From Leptospira noumeaensis (GTDB taxonomy: Bacteria > Spirochaetota > Leptospiria > Leptospirales > Leptospiraceae), in assembly GCF_004770765.1 (NCBI RefSeq), contig NZ_RQFK01000026.1, positions 868,001 through 932,000 of the forward strand: a stretch of DNA of 64,000 bases, read 5' to 3'. The notes beneath the pieces are model-generated. The model did no database searches. It was not told the DNA's origin and was given only the letters and a program-made list of their open reading frames with translations. How positions within the stretch are numbered: position 1 is the stretch's first letter; every line of letters begins with the position of its first letter. Of the stretch, positions 1 through 8,317 are shown one piece after another. A program made the translations under genes and the position numbers.

Positions 1-1034
1 CCATCTGTGATGATATCAGAATGAATTTTTTGATTCACATTGATGGCTTGTATTTTAAACAAACCATGAATAGGATCAAAAAAACTTACATTTTTTTTCC
101 CATCTCGTATGACCGCAAAACGTTTATCGACAGGGATTTCTGTTTTGAATAAATCAGAATCGGATGAATAAGTCCCCCCGAGAACATCACCATAAACTGG
201 ATTCAGGCGTTTGATTGGCAGCGGTTGGCTGTTTTTGTTTTCTAAGGCAGCTAAAAATTGATCTCTTGTGTGATCAAAGAATCGATAGTCTTTGTTATAG
301 TTTTCTACATCATTAAAAAAATTAAATGTTGGTAACAAAAGCCATGTGATTAGCCTCCGATATCCAAATTTATAAGTAGTGAGAGATGGTTTGATTTCTA
401 AAGCAGTTCGTTTATAAACTGTAAAATAATGATTTTCATAATTTACGCTGGGAATGATCCCAAGAGAAATTAAACATAAAATTACATTATAATTATCTTT
501 TTCTCTTTTTGAATAATATAAGTGGTAGTAGGTATCGCAGTTTTCAATTTCTTGTAATAACAATAAAGAATCTTTTGTAGTGTGGAAATAAGTATCAGCG
601 TCAGCCATTTCCGCATACTTAAGAAGTGTTTTTTTGTGGTGGGGTTCTGTGCTGATGTTATGAATTAATTTGAACCGATCAAAGGATTTATTTGTACGAA
701 ACGATTCTAGTTCCTTGATATGGGGCCAAGAATTGGGAATTCCATAAATATGTTTGATATGCCTAGTATTTGTATTTTTTAAATTTAAGTTGGTTCGGAT
801 ATTTTCAATGAATTGAGAGTCAATTGCTTGTATATTTGCTGGTGAGTTTTCTTCTGGCGAACCGACTTCTTGAAATTTTACTATCGAAACAAAACAAGAA
901 GTACCAAAATCTCCACCCAATTTCGGTGCTTCAGAGAGGGGAAGTTCTGCGCTCTGGTTTGGAGAAACTCGAGTGTGGTACCAACTGATTTGGCAATTGA
1001 AAAAGAAAATGAGGAATATATAGAAGAATTTCAT
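1..1034 (-). CDS. Putative lipoprotein, partial (C-terminus beyond left edge)
   Basis: An open frame of 344 codons starts at the ATG at 1034 and runs off the left edge without a stop. The N-terminus MKFFYIFLIFFFNC is a short hydrophobic stretch ending in Cys14, which fits the loose lipobox of spirochaetal lipoproteins. Export and lipidation are inferred from this. The rest is rich in Asn, Lys, Tyr and Phe and matches no family I recognise. No AGGAGG-like site precedes the ATG; a perfect 8-bp hairpin lies 4 bases upstream instead. The gene follows a DUF1554 lipoprotein gene on the same strand by 91 bases and may share its transcript. I am confident that it is a gene; its function is unknown. 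Confidence 0.7.
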   Translation of the reverse strand, partial: MKFFYIFLIFFFNCQISWYHTRVSPNQSAELPLSEAPKLGGDFGTSCFVSIVKFQEVGSPEENSPANIQAIDSQFIENIRTNLNLKNTNTRHIKHIYGIPNSWPHIKELESFRTNKSFDRFKLIHNISTEPHHKKTLLKYAEMADADTYFHTTKDSLLLLQEIENCDTYYHLYYSKREKDNYNVILCLISLGIIPSVNYENHYFTVYKRTALEIKPSLTTYKFGYRRLITWLLLPTFNFFNDVENYNKDYRFFDHTRDQFLAALENKNSQPLPIKRLNPVYGDVLGGTYSSDSDLFKTEIPVDKRFAVIRDGKKNVSFFDPIHGLFKIQAINVNQKIHSDIITD

Positions 1035-1038
1035 GTAA

Positions 1039-1065
1039 GGAACCACCAAGGAGGTTAGTGGTTCC
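1039..1065 (-). promoter_or_regulatory. Hairpin just before a lipoprotein start codon
   Basis: A perfect inverted repeat, GGAACCAC (1039-1046) and GTGGTTCC (1058-1065), has an 11-base loop. On the minus strand it sits 4 bases upstream of the ATG at 1034, where a ribosome site would be expected. The minus-strand loop reads CCTCCTT-like, i.e. anti-Shine-Dalgarno. It could be a terminator-like hairpin for the DUF1554 gene upstream or a translational control element; there is no T tract after it. Confidence 0.4.
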
Positions 1066-1125
1066 CAAGGTTTTGTCAAAACAAAAAGCTAACAAATCGT
1101 TGGCGTTTGAGAAATAGAAAAAAGC

Positions 1126-1848
1126 TTATTGTTCAACACAAATGGCTTTCGCATTATAGTTATTTACTAGGTCATAACATGATGAGGTAGCAAACGCAAA
1201 AGCCTGAGCATTCGTATTTTGATGTCTTCCAAAGAGCCCATTTGGTGCTAAAGTTGCAGTTCCTATTGTAGTCCAATTATCACAATCAAGACTATTGATC
1301 CAGTCGGCATTGATTCCTGTAATCACATAATTATTAGCATTTAGTAAATTTGGTTCCATTGAATTGGTAAATGGAATAGGAAAAAGACCATTTGCATTAG
1401 TGGTTCCAATCACTGTAGTTCCATCATTTCTTTTGTATTGTTGGTTTGGTTTGAGAACCCAATCGATATGTTCAGAAGTCCCACCAGTAGTGCAATTTGC
1501 TGAAGTACATGCTGTTCTGGAAGTTCCATCACTTACCATAGCTTTGTAAGTCCCTCCACCTGAAGGTTTGTTTGTAGCATTATTACAGTGCGCATCAATG
1601 CCAGAAACACCTGCATTAACAGGAGCCGTTGAATTTGTAATGAATATTTTACAAGTTCCTGTTGTGGAACAAGATGATGTTGAACTACTAGAAGTAGAAC
1701 TGTTATTTGCAACGAGTGCAAGTACACTGGCTGCGATCGTATTGTCAGTGTTATTTGTTTCACAAGAAACGAGTGTGAAGCTAATTAAGCTAATCAAGAT
1801 TAACTTAATGTTAAGATTTGAGGTTGGTATGTTACTTAAAAATTTCAA
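1126..1848 (-). CDS. DUF1554-family lipoprotein (copy 1)
   Basis: The 240-residue product begins with a long signal peptide ending in FTLVSC, with the Cys at about 29 as the lipidation site. A Ser/Thr/Asn-rich linker (about 46-60) follows, then a Cys-rich domain of the DUF1554 type, which includes the blocks TCKIFIT, GISGFDTHC-like DAHCNN, SEHIDWVLKPNQQYKR and a C-terminal CVEQ. DUF1554 is a domain of unknown function found mainly in Leptospira surface lipoproteins. The start is a TTG with AGGAG about 8 bases upstream; no in-frame ATG fits the signal peptide. A paralogue lies directly upstream (2005-2718). The two share near-identical DNA blocks over the linker and the LKPNQQYKR motif, pointing to duplication or gene conversion. 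Family assignment is firm; role is unknown, probably surface exposed. Confidence 0.88.
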   Translation of the reverse strand: MKFLSNIPTSNLNIKLILISLISFTLVSCETNNTDNTIAASVLALVANNSSTSSSSTSSCSTTGTCKIFITNSTAPVNAGVSGIDAHCNNATNKPSGGGTYKAMVSDGTSRTACTSANCTTGGTSEHIDWVLKPNQQYKRNDGTTVIGTTNANGLFPIPFTNSMEPNLLNANNYVITGINADWINSLDCDNWTTIGTATLAPNGLFGRHQNTNAQAFAFATSSCYDLVNNYNAKAICVEQ

Positions 1849-1924
1849 AATAGATCTCCTTGTTGATCATTATACCCATTGTGGCACTTTGGATTTGTCC
1901 TCATGGTTATAATATTCATTTGTT

Positions 1925-1948
1925 CGATAAAAAAGTTTTTGTTTATCG
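1925..1948 (-). terminator. Possible terminator hairpin between DUF1554 genes
   Basis: CGATAAA (1925-1931) pairs with TTTATCG (1942-1948). It lies about 60 bases past the stop of the upstream DUF1554 copy on the minus strand. The stem is A+T-rich and the T tract is poor, so this is a weak call. Confidence 0.25.
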
Positions 1949-2004
1949 TTTACAAAAACTATTGTTCTGCGAACGTTTCTTCATAATTCCATTGTTTCTG
2001 AATT

Positions 2005-2718
2005 CTATTGTTCCACGCAGATTGCTTTCCCTCTAAAGACTTGATTAATCATAGCACTACAACCTCTTGACATTTCTGCAAAAGCTCGGATATCAGAATA
2101 AAGATAGGCTCCTGTCATCGTATCACCAGATCCTGTCCAATCAGAACAATCATCACCAGGTGTCCAGTTTGCATTTACACCTGTGAAAACATTATCAGTA
2201 TATCCATCAATCACATCTGGATCAATTACATTGGTCAGTGAAGTTACAAAAATACCATTGGCATTTGTAGTCCCGATGGTTGTGGTTCCATCTTTTCTTT
2301 TGTATTGTTGGTTTGGTTTGAGAACCCAATCGATATGTTCTGAAGTTCCACCTGAGCAATTTGCAGTAGAACAGGCCCTTCTTTTTATTCCATCTGATAT
2401 CAAGGCTTTATAGACATAGCTACCTGATGGTTTATTTGGCGAATTGTTACAGTGCGTATCAAAGCCAGAAATACCTGCATTGTTAGGAGCTGTTGGAGTG
2501 GCGATAAATATTTTACAAGTTCCAGTTGTTACACATGAGGATGATGTTGAACTACTAGAAGTAGAACTGTTATTTGCCACGAGTGCAAGAGCACCGGCAG
2601 TCGTTGTGTCGTTGTTAGTATTTCCTGGTTCACAAGAAACGAGTGTGAAGCTAATTAAGCTAACAATGATTAAATTTACACTAAAAAAAGCATTTGGTAG
2701 GTTTCTTAAATTTCGCAA
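2005..2718 (-). CDS. DUF1554-family lipoprotein (copy 2)
   Basis: This 237-residue paralogue of the gene at 1126-1848 has the same architecture: a signal peptide ending FTLVSC (Cys about 29), a Ser/Thr linker of the NNSSTSSSSTSS type, then a DUF1554 domain with GTCKIFIA, GFDTHCNN, SEHIDWVLKPNQQYKR and a terminal CVEQ. The start is again a TTG, with GGAGAA 7 bases upstream. The central and C-terminal loops differ strongly from copy 1 while the linker and LKPNQQYKR regions are nearly identical in DNA, so the variable parts may be diversified surface loops. A long gene-free stretch lies upstream and should hold the promoter. Function unknown; outer-membrane lipoprotein likely. Confidence 0.88.
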   Translation of the reverse strand: MRNLRNLPNAFFSVNLIIVSLISFTLVSCEPGNTNNDTTTAGALALVANNSSTSSSSTSSSCVTTGTCKIFIATPTAPNNAGISGFDTHCNNSPNKPSGSYVYKALISDGIKRRACSTANCSGGTSEHIDWVLKPNQQYKRKDGTTTIGTTNANGIFVTSLTNVIDPDVIDGYTDNVFTGVNANWTPGDDCSDWTGSGDTMTGAYLYSDIRAFAEMSRGCSAMINQVFRGKAICVEQ

Positions 2719-3325
2719 ATAAGTTCTCCATGTTTAGGGTTTTGACCCGAAGTTACTCGGCTAGCGTCGGCTCTTTTGGAGATCGAGTCAATTTATTTAG
2801 GGAAATCCACAGTCATTTTTTTCAAAGGGCACAAATTTGGAAAAAGTACAGTGTAAGGTTTTGTTCCCGAATGGTTTATTTTTTTCATGAAGAGCGCTAC
2901 AATTTTATGAAAATATCGACAAATCTATGTTACAAGAGTGAAATCTATCCTTAAGGAAGTTTTAATATGACCAACTAACTTTGATATAACGGTTGAGCGT
3001 GTTTTGTTAGTGACGGATAGCATATGTTTGGTGGTGTTTTAAAGCTGATATTTTCTTTAACTGGAAACTCTTGTTTAATTACTAACTTAATTTTAAGTTT
3101 GGTTAGAGGTCATTTGAGTCATATCTCCGTTTTGCCTGACTCTAAAGTGGAAATCTTTCGTTTACTTCTGCTAAAACTGCTGTTCCGATTCTATTTTTTG
3201 ATCTCAGATTCGTTATCATTTCTCTGGAAAGGCCATTCTAGGCTAGGATCAGGCCCTAGTTTGGGTAAATTTCCTGAAAATTTTGTTTCCAAAATGGCCA
3301 TTTTTTCCATAACTACTACTAGTTT
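2719..3325. other. Gene-free stretch between DUF1554 copy 2 and pntAB
   Basis: 607 bases with no convincing gene. The forward frame at 3024-3365 overlaps the pntAB start and has no recognisable domain or ribosome site. The stretch must hold the divergent promoters. Visible structure includes a perfect palindrome AAAATGGCCATTTT at 3291-3304, an imperfect CTAGG/CCTAG repeat at about 3241-3260, and ACTAAC/GTTAGT at 2974-2979 and 3006-3011, resembling the cassette cores seen at 35-40 kb. The NAD-binding subunit gene pntAA, usually expected here, is absent. Confidence 0.6.
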
Positions 3326-3616
3326 ATGGAAATATTTGTTACAGCCGTCACGATTTTCGTTCTAGCGATCTTCGTGGGATTTGAAATCATCACAAAAATC
3401 CCTCCCATCCTCCACACCCCACTTATGTCGGGTTCCAACGCCATTTCCGGCATTACCTTAATCGGTGCCCTCTATGCTGCCGGAATCCAAGAGAGTAATA
3501 TCACCAAAATTTTGGGTCTTCTCTCGGTAATTTTTGCTACGATCAACGTAGTGGGTGGGTTTCTCGTCACTCACAGGATGCTTGGAATGTTTAAGAAAAA
3601 GGATACACCTAAATAA
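3326..3616 (+). CDS. pntAB: NAD(P) transhydrogenase, membrane alpha-2 subunit
   Basis: The 96-residue membrane protein has three hydrophobic segments and the conserved HTPLMSGSNAISGI block, where proton-translocating transhydrogenases place their domain-II alpha part. With PntB it passes protons across the inner membrane while hydride moves between NADH and NADP+. Its length matches the stand-alone PntAB type of three-subunit enzymes rather than the fused alpha subunit. The stop TAA overlaps the next ATG (TAATG), so translation is coupled to pntB. No strong ribosome site is visible before the ATG. The soluble PntAA partner is not encoded directly upstream and must be elsewhere in the genome. 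Confidence 0.92.
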   Translation: MEIFVTAVTIFVLAIFVGFEIITKIPPILHTPLMSGSNAISGITLIGALYAAGIQESNITKILGLLSVIFATINVVGGFLVTHRMLGMFKKKDTPK

Positions 3617-5013
3617 TGGAATTAGTTAGCATTCTTAACCTTTCTTACCTTGTTGCTTCCATCCTCTTTATTGTTGGAATCAAACAATTGGCTCACCCAA
3701 AAACGGCAACCCGAGGAAACTTACTCGGTGCCTTGGGTATGCTCATTGCAGTTGTAGCAACACTATTTGACCAAGCCATTTTAACTTATGATTGGATCCT
3801 TGTGGGAGTTCTCATTGGGTCTGTTGTTGGTATCATCCTTGCAATCAAAATCCAAATGACTGCGATGCCACAACTTGTCGCGGTGCTGAATGGTTTTGGT
3901 GGTATTGCTTCTGTATTTGTTGCTGGTGCAGCTTTACAACTTTCCATTCCAAAGTATGTCACAGCAGTCAACTACCAAGAGATTGTTTCCATAGTTTTCT
4001 CTGCCATCGTTGGTGGGATCACTTTCTCTGGAAGTTTTATCGCCTTTGGTAAGTTACAAGGTTTTATTACAGAAAAAGCAGTTCGTTACCCAGGTGACCA
4101 ACTAGTCAAAATTCTTGTTGGTCTTACTGCAATCGGCCTTGGTGTGTATGGATGTTTAGAGCCAACGGACGAATCCATTTATTGGATCTTAAGTGGTGTG
4201 AGTTTACTTCTTGGGGTATTCCTCGTGATCCCGATTGGTGGAGCCGACATGCCGGTTGTGATCTCTCTTCTCAACTCCTATTCGGGAATTGCAGCATCAG
4301 CAACAGGATTTGTACTTAATAATAATGTTCTAATTATCTCAGGTTCTCTTGTTGGTGCCTCTGGAATCATTCTAACACAAATCATGTGTAAAGCGATGAA
4401 TCGCAGTTTGACAAATGTGCTTTTTGGTGGATTCGGGGCTGTCGCTACAGAAATGAAAGATGATGGCGATTTTTACTCAGGTAAAGTGAAATCAACCAGT
4501 GCGGAAGAAGTAGCAATGTTGTTAGATGTCGCACGAAGTGTAGTGATTGTCCCTGGTTATGGTATGGCTGTAGCGCAGGCACAACATACTGTTCGCGATT
4601 TATACCAATTATTAACTGCACGTAATATAGATGTCACATTTGCAATCCATCCAGTAGCAGGTCGTATGCCTGGTCATATGAACGTATTACTTGCAGAAGC
4701 AGATATTCCTTATGATCGATTGAAAGAGATGGACGAGATCAATAGTACTTTCGAAAATGTTGATGTTGTGATCGTTAATGGTGCGAATGACGTAACGAAC
4801 CCACTTGCAAAAACAGATCCAAAATCACCAATTGCTGGTATGCCGATTTTGGATGTTGGAAATGCAAAAACAGTGGTTGTGATCAAACGTTCGCTTAGTC
4901 CAGGATTTGCTGGTGTGCCTAACCCACTCTTCATTGCTGACAACTGTTTGATGTTGTTTGGTGATGGTAAAAAAGCAACTCAAGAGATGATCGCAGCTTT
5001 AAAAGAATCTTAG
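3616..5013 (+). CDS. pntB: NAD(P) transhydrogenase beta subunit
   Basis: The 465-residue product is a full-length PntB. The first about 270 residues hold eight or nine membrane helices, including the LNGFGGIAS and LLNSYSGIAASATGF blocks. The C-terminal third is the NADP(H)-binding domain III with VPGYGMAVAQAQHTV (nucleotide loop), HPVAGRMPGHMNVLLAEA and GANDVTNP. It forms the proton channel with PntAB and binds NADP, supplying NADPH from NADH using the proton gradient. It overlaps pntAB by one base and is followed after 11 bases by a response regulator gene, probably cotranscribed. Assignment is secure. Confidence 0.96.
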   Translation: MELVSILNLSYLVASILFIVGIKQLAHPKTATRGNLLGALGMLIAVVATLFDQAILTYDWILVGVLIGSVVGIILAIKIQMTAMPQLVAVLNGFGGIASVFVAGAALQLSIPKYVTAVNYQEIVSIVFSAIVGGITFSGSFIAFGKLQGFITEKAVRYPGDQLVKILVGLTAIGLGVYGCLEPTDESIYWILSGVSLLLGVFLVIPIGGADMPVVISLLNSYSGIAASATGFVLNNNVLIISGSLVGASGIILTQIMCKAMNRSLTNVLFGGFGAVATEMKDDGDFYSGKVKSTSAEEVAMLLDVARSVVIVPGYGMAVAQAQHTVRDLYQLLTARNIDVTFAIHPVAGRMPGHMNVLLAEADIPYDRLKEMDEINSTFENVDVVIVNGANDVTNPLAKTDPKSPIAGMPILDVGNAKTVVVIKRSLSPGFAGVPNPLFIADNCLMLFGDGKKATQEMIAALKES

Positions 5014-5024
5014 AGCCGGAAAAT

Positions 5025-5696
5025 ATGAAGAAACAAGTCTATATCGTTGATGACCACCCACTTGTAGTAGATGCACTACAAAACTTAATCGCTAAATCAG
5101 AAGATTTAGAGTGCATCGGGAGTGCGGATAATATTGAAAAGGCATTTAACGATATAGAACAACTGCAACCAACGCTGGTTTTGATAGATATCCAACTCAA
5201 ACAAAACCAAAACGGATTGCAGTTACTCAAACGTCTTAGAACAACTTTTCCAAATATCGCCGTCATCATCATCAGTATGTTGACGGATGATACTTTTGTA
5301 GATCGTGCTTTTAAACTTGGTGCTATGGGGTATGTCTTTAAAGAAGATACTACCACTCAAATTGTAGAAGCCATTCATACAGTTCTCAAAGGTGATTATT
5401 TTGTAAGTTCCTCTCAAGCTACCCGACTGCTTGGGCATCTCTACAGAGCTTCTCAAAAAGATGAAAAAGATCCTATCGACAGGTTGTCTAACCGCGAATT
5501 GGAAGTGTTTCTTATGATTGGAGAAGGTATGCCAGTCAAAGAAATTGCAGCCAATATGGGACTTGCTCCTTCTACCATTGAAACTTTACGTTCTCGTATC
5601 AAATCCAAACTCAGCATCACTGAAAACGAAAAACTCATTCGTGTGGCTGTGGAATGGAAATACACACAAGCCAAAACCGATATCGTCGTTTCTTAA
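5025..5696 (+). CDS. NarL/LuxR-family response regulator
   Basis: The 223-residue regulator has a receiver domain (about 1-120) with the acidic pair Asp9-Asp10, phospho-acceptor Asp55 in LVLIDIQL, and Lys at about 111 in VFKED. The C-terminal LuxR-type helix-turn-helix (about 155-205) includes LSNRELEVFLMIGEGMPVKE and the recognition helix STIETLRSRI. It should bind DNA when phosphorylated. It starts 11 bases after pntB and so may be expressed with the transhydrogenase, but no histidine kinase lies beside it, so it is an orphan. It ends one base from the convergent TPR gene. Targets cannot be told. Confidence 0.92.
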   Translation: MKKQVYIVDDHPLVVDALQNLIAKSEDLECIGSADNIEKAFNDIEQLQPTLVLIDIQLKQNQNGLQLLKRLRTTFPNIAVIIISMLTDDTFVDRAFKLGAMGYVFKEDTTTQIVEAIHTVLKGDYFVSSSQATRLLGHLYRASQKDEKDPIDRLSNRELEVFLMIGEGMPVKEIAANMGLAPSTIETLRSRIKSKLSITENEKLIRVAVEWKYTQAKTDIVVS

Positions 5697-5697
5697 T

Positions 5698-6711
5698 TTA
5701 ATAACGAAGTTTAAAGTAATGATAAAGTAAGTCTTTTCCTTCTTGGGAAGAGAGTAACATTCTATATGCTTCTGCAATTTTAGATTCGTTTTGGGATTGT
5801 TTTTGGATGAAATGAAAGAAGTCGTTTGCTCTTTCATCATATCCTAAATTCAAAAGTAAATTTAGATAAAAACTTTGGTCATATTCATCAGCAAACGGTG
5901 AGTATGCGATAGGTCGAAGTAGGTTTTCTGCATCTCGCCATTTTCGAATTTCAAAATAACATCTTGCGTAAACTTTTTTTTCTCTCCATCCCAAAAGCCT
6001 TGGATTTTTCAAATAAGTAAGAGCTTTTTTTGGATCTTTTTCAGCAGAATAAACAACACGGCCCATGAGATGTGAGGCTTGAAGGTGTTTAGGATCTTGT
6101 TCTAAAATAGTAACTAGTTCTGCTTTGGCTTTCTCTGTTTCATTGAGTTCTAAGTAAGTTTTTGCTAAAATTAATTTTGCTTCGTTATAGTTGGCTTTGT
6201 ATTCAAGTGATTTGTTTAAAGATAAAATAGCATTGTTATAATCTTTCAATATATAATAAGCAAGCCCTAGATTGTAATGATAAAAAGGATTATAAGGAGA
6301 AATTTGATTGGTTTCCAACCAAGTATTTTTTGCTTCGGACCAACTGTCTTCTTGCGCATAAATCATTCCGAGTAAAAAACTTGCGGCTTCATGGTTTGGT
6401 TCTTTTCTGAGCGCCTTGTTTAAACTTTCTTTGGCTTCTTGCCATTCCATTCGCGAGTACAATAAACTTCCGTTTAAATAATCATACTCAGGATAAGATT
6501 TATAAACCTCTGATTGGATTTTTTTCCATTCTGTATCAGCTAAAAGAAACCTTCCATAACGAAGGGCATTGATGATATTTCGACTGACCTTTTCTAATTC
6601 AATTTTTGCATTGATTTCGATGGTTTCTTTATCTTCTGATTCAGAGTGAATCATGTTGGTAGAGAAAAAAAGAAGAAAAACAAAGATTGGGATTTGAATT
6701 TTAGCTTTCAT
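5698..6711 (-). CDS. TPR-repeat protein, exported
   Basis: The 337-residue product has an N-terminal signal peptide (hydrophobic residues about 7-22, ending near IHSES). At least five tetratricopeptide repeats follow (about 65-230), recognisable by patterns such as EAASFLLGMIYAQ, PFYHYNLGLAYYIL and NEAKLILAKTYLEL. TPR proteins are scaffolds for protein complexes; partners are unknown. It is the last gene of the minus-strand run from lysC and overlaps the fusion gene upstream by 11 bases, so it is translationally coupled to it. It meets the regulator at 5025-5696 tail to tail with almost no spacer. A periplasmic scaffold for an envelope process is the likeliest reading. Confidence 0.85.
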   Translation of the reverse strand: MKAKIQIPIFVFLLFFSTNMIHSESEDKETIEINAKIELEKVSRNIINALRYGRFLLADTEWKKIQSEVYKSYPEYDYLNGSLLYSRMEWQEAKESLNKALRKEPNHEAASFLLGMIYAQEDSWSEAKNTWLETNQISPYNPFYHYNLGLAYYILKDYNNAILSLNKSLEYKANYNEAKLILAKTYLELNETEKAKAELVTILEQDPKHLQASHLMGRVVYSAEKDPKKALTYLKNPRLLGWREKKVYARCYFEIRKWRDAENLLRPIAYSPFADEYDQSFYLNLLLNLGYDERANDFFHFIQKQSQNESKIAEAYRMLLSSQEGKDLLYHYFKLRY

Positions 6712-8317
6712 AAATTGATTCTAACCATTTCACAATTTTTATATGAGCATCGCGAACTAATTTTATTTTTGAATGAGGAAAATCTATAGGGAAGTTTTTT
6801 TTCTCGGTTAAAGAAGAAAGAGATCCTAAATAGGGAATTCCTAATTCTTGTTCCGCAAATTGACCTAGGGATTCGTGGATAGGTGTTATGCCTACCAAAC
6901 AAATTTTTTGCCCGTTGGTTATGGATTCCATCATCGTTTGTCCAAAATATGTGAGTACAAATTCAGAAGATTGAATTTGTTTTAAAAATTCAATATAAGA
7001 AACTCTGGCTATAAATTCTATATTTTGATCGATTGGTGGACTTCCTCCAATTCGTATCACGGAACTAATGTTAGTTTTTTTGTCCGGAGATTCCAAATGC
7101 AAACAACGGATCAAGTAATCATCGATTTGTTTTGAATTTTTATCCCCAAGACTGCCTGCATAAACAAGAACTCGACCTGGAATTGTAGTTTGGTTCCAAT
7201 CCAAATCAGAAAGAGGAGAACTAAAATAAGAAATTAGATTTTTATTTGTTATTGGTGCAATGGGGTTTGGCAGAAAAAAACTAGAATTTGGTTTTGTTGG
7301 TAAATGGTTGGTGTTATCAATATAAAACTCATGAGGTAAATGGAATTCATTTTCTCTTATGTCGAGGACATGCGGCAGGGGCAGGTCTTTCGAATGAAGG
7401 TCTGGTGTTGTTGAGAGTTCTACTTCATATCCTTTCATTTCTAAAAATAAAGCCAAAGACTTACATCTTTCTAAGTGTCCAGTTCCATATTCAGCAGGTT
7501 CTGCATAAACAATCCGAACTTTTTTGGAATTTCGATCCACTTTTGGTAATGAAAAAACCACTTGTTCTACAGAAGCATTGATTAAAAAAAACTTTGGATT
7601 TTCTTTTGCCAATTGGAGGACTTCTTTGGCTCCAAAAAATGGATCCTTCAGTCCCAATTCTTTCCATAATTTACAAACAAGCTCATAATCTTTAGGTTCA
7701 TCAACAGTGATTCGCAAGGCATTTTGTGAAACATCTGTTAGATGGCTTAGGTGGTGGGTTTGTAGTCGGATTTGTTTGTGGATTTCTGGATGTTCTTTGA
7801 TATGGAGAGAAACATGTTCCGTATATCTTTCGGGAATCGGGCCTTCTGTTTCATACAAAAGAGAATCTGCAGAAAAACATTCCACTCCCATCCCTAAGGG
7901 GAGACCCACCATCGAAAGGCTATAATAGGAATCAGAAATATACGTAATGGCTTCATACAAATATCGTATGGATTCTAAATCAACAAATGGGTTATCGCCT
8001 GTTAATCGAAAGATATGTTTGGCATGAAAATGAAGGCATGCTTTTCGAAACCGATCCCGAACATCAGTTTCTGATCCTATGAAGTATTGGTAGTTTCTGT
8101 TTTGTAAAAATTTTATAAGTTCGGTATCACTTTCGGGAACTAAAAATACAATCTGTTCTTTAGGAAAAATAGTGGAGAGTCGATTGTGGATATGATCAAG
8201 GACAGTTGTATTTGAATTTTCTGGAATGGATTTTAAGATTTTTTTTGGAAACCTTGTGGATCCTAGTCTTGCCTGGATAAAGGCAAAACAATCACGCGTT
8301 GAAAGTATACCACTCAT
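6701..8317 (-). CDS. SpsF-like cytidylyltransferase fused to PseG-like glycosyl-nucleotide hydrolase
   Basis: With the ATG at 8317 the protein has 538 residues. Residues about 10-245 resemble SpsF/NeuA-type nucleotidyltransferases, with IQARLGSTRFPKKIL as the nucleotide loop and RLTGDNPFVD as the metal-binding Asp motif. Residues about 268-538 resemble PseG, the hydrolase that removes UDP from a diacetamido sugar during pseudaminic acid synthesis, with GTGHLERC around the expected catalytic His and a C-terminal GQTMMESITNGQK acceptor-domain block. A fusion of CMP-sugar synthesis and hydrolase modules suggests a nonulosonic-acid or related sugar route, perhaps for flagellin or surface glycans; this is inference. 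An upstream ATG at 8359 is possible, but it would extend 68 bases into the radical SAM gene and align poorly with SpsF N-termini. It overlaps the radical SAM gene by 26 bases. Confidence 0.85.
   Translation of the reverse strand: MSGILSTRDCFAFIQARLGSTRFPKKILKSIPENSNTTVLDHIHNRLSTIFPKEQIVFLVPESDTELIKFLQNRNYQYFIGSETDVRDRFRKACLHFHAKHIFRLTGDNPFVDLESIRYLYEAITYISDSYYSLSMVGLPLGMGVECFSADSLLYETEGPIPERYTEHVSLHIKEHPEIHKQIRLQTHHLSHLTDVSQNALRITVDEPKDYELVCKLWKELGLKDPFFGAKEVLQLAKENPKFFLINASVEQVVFSLPKVDRNSKKVRIVYAEPAEYGTGHLERCKSLALFLEMKGYEVELSTTPDLHSKDLPLPHVLDIRENEFHLPHEFYIDNTNHLPTKPNSSFFLPNPIAPITNKNLISYFSSPLSDLDWNQTTIPGRVLVYAGSLGDKNSKQIDDYLIRCLHLESPDKKTNISSVIRIGGSPPIDQNIEFIARVSYIEFLKQIQSSEFVLTYFGQTMMESITNGQKICLVGITPIHESLGQFAEQELGIPYLGSLSSLTEKKNFPIDFPHSKIKLVRDAHIKIVKWLESIYES

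Noticed and set aside
1568..1912. Forward frame opposite DUF1554 copy 1
   Set aside because: Shadow of a coherent lipoprotein gene; the same shadow appears opposite copy 2.
3024..3365. 113-codon forward frame before pntAB
   Set aside because: Overlaps the pntAB start by 40 bases, has no family resemblance and no ribosome site; kept as gene-free DNA.
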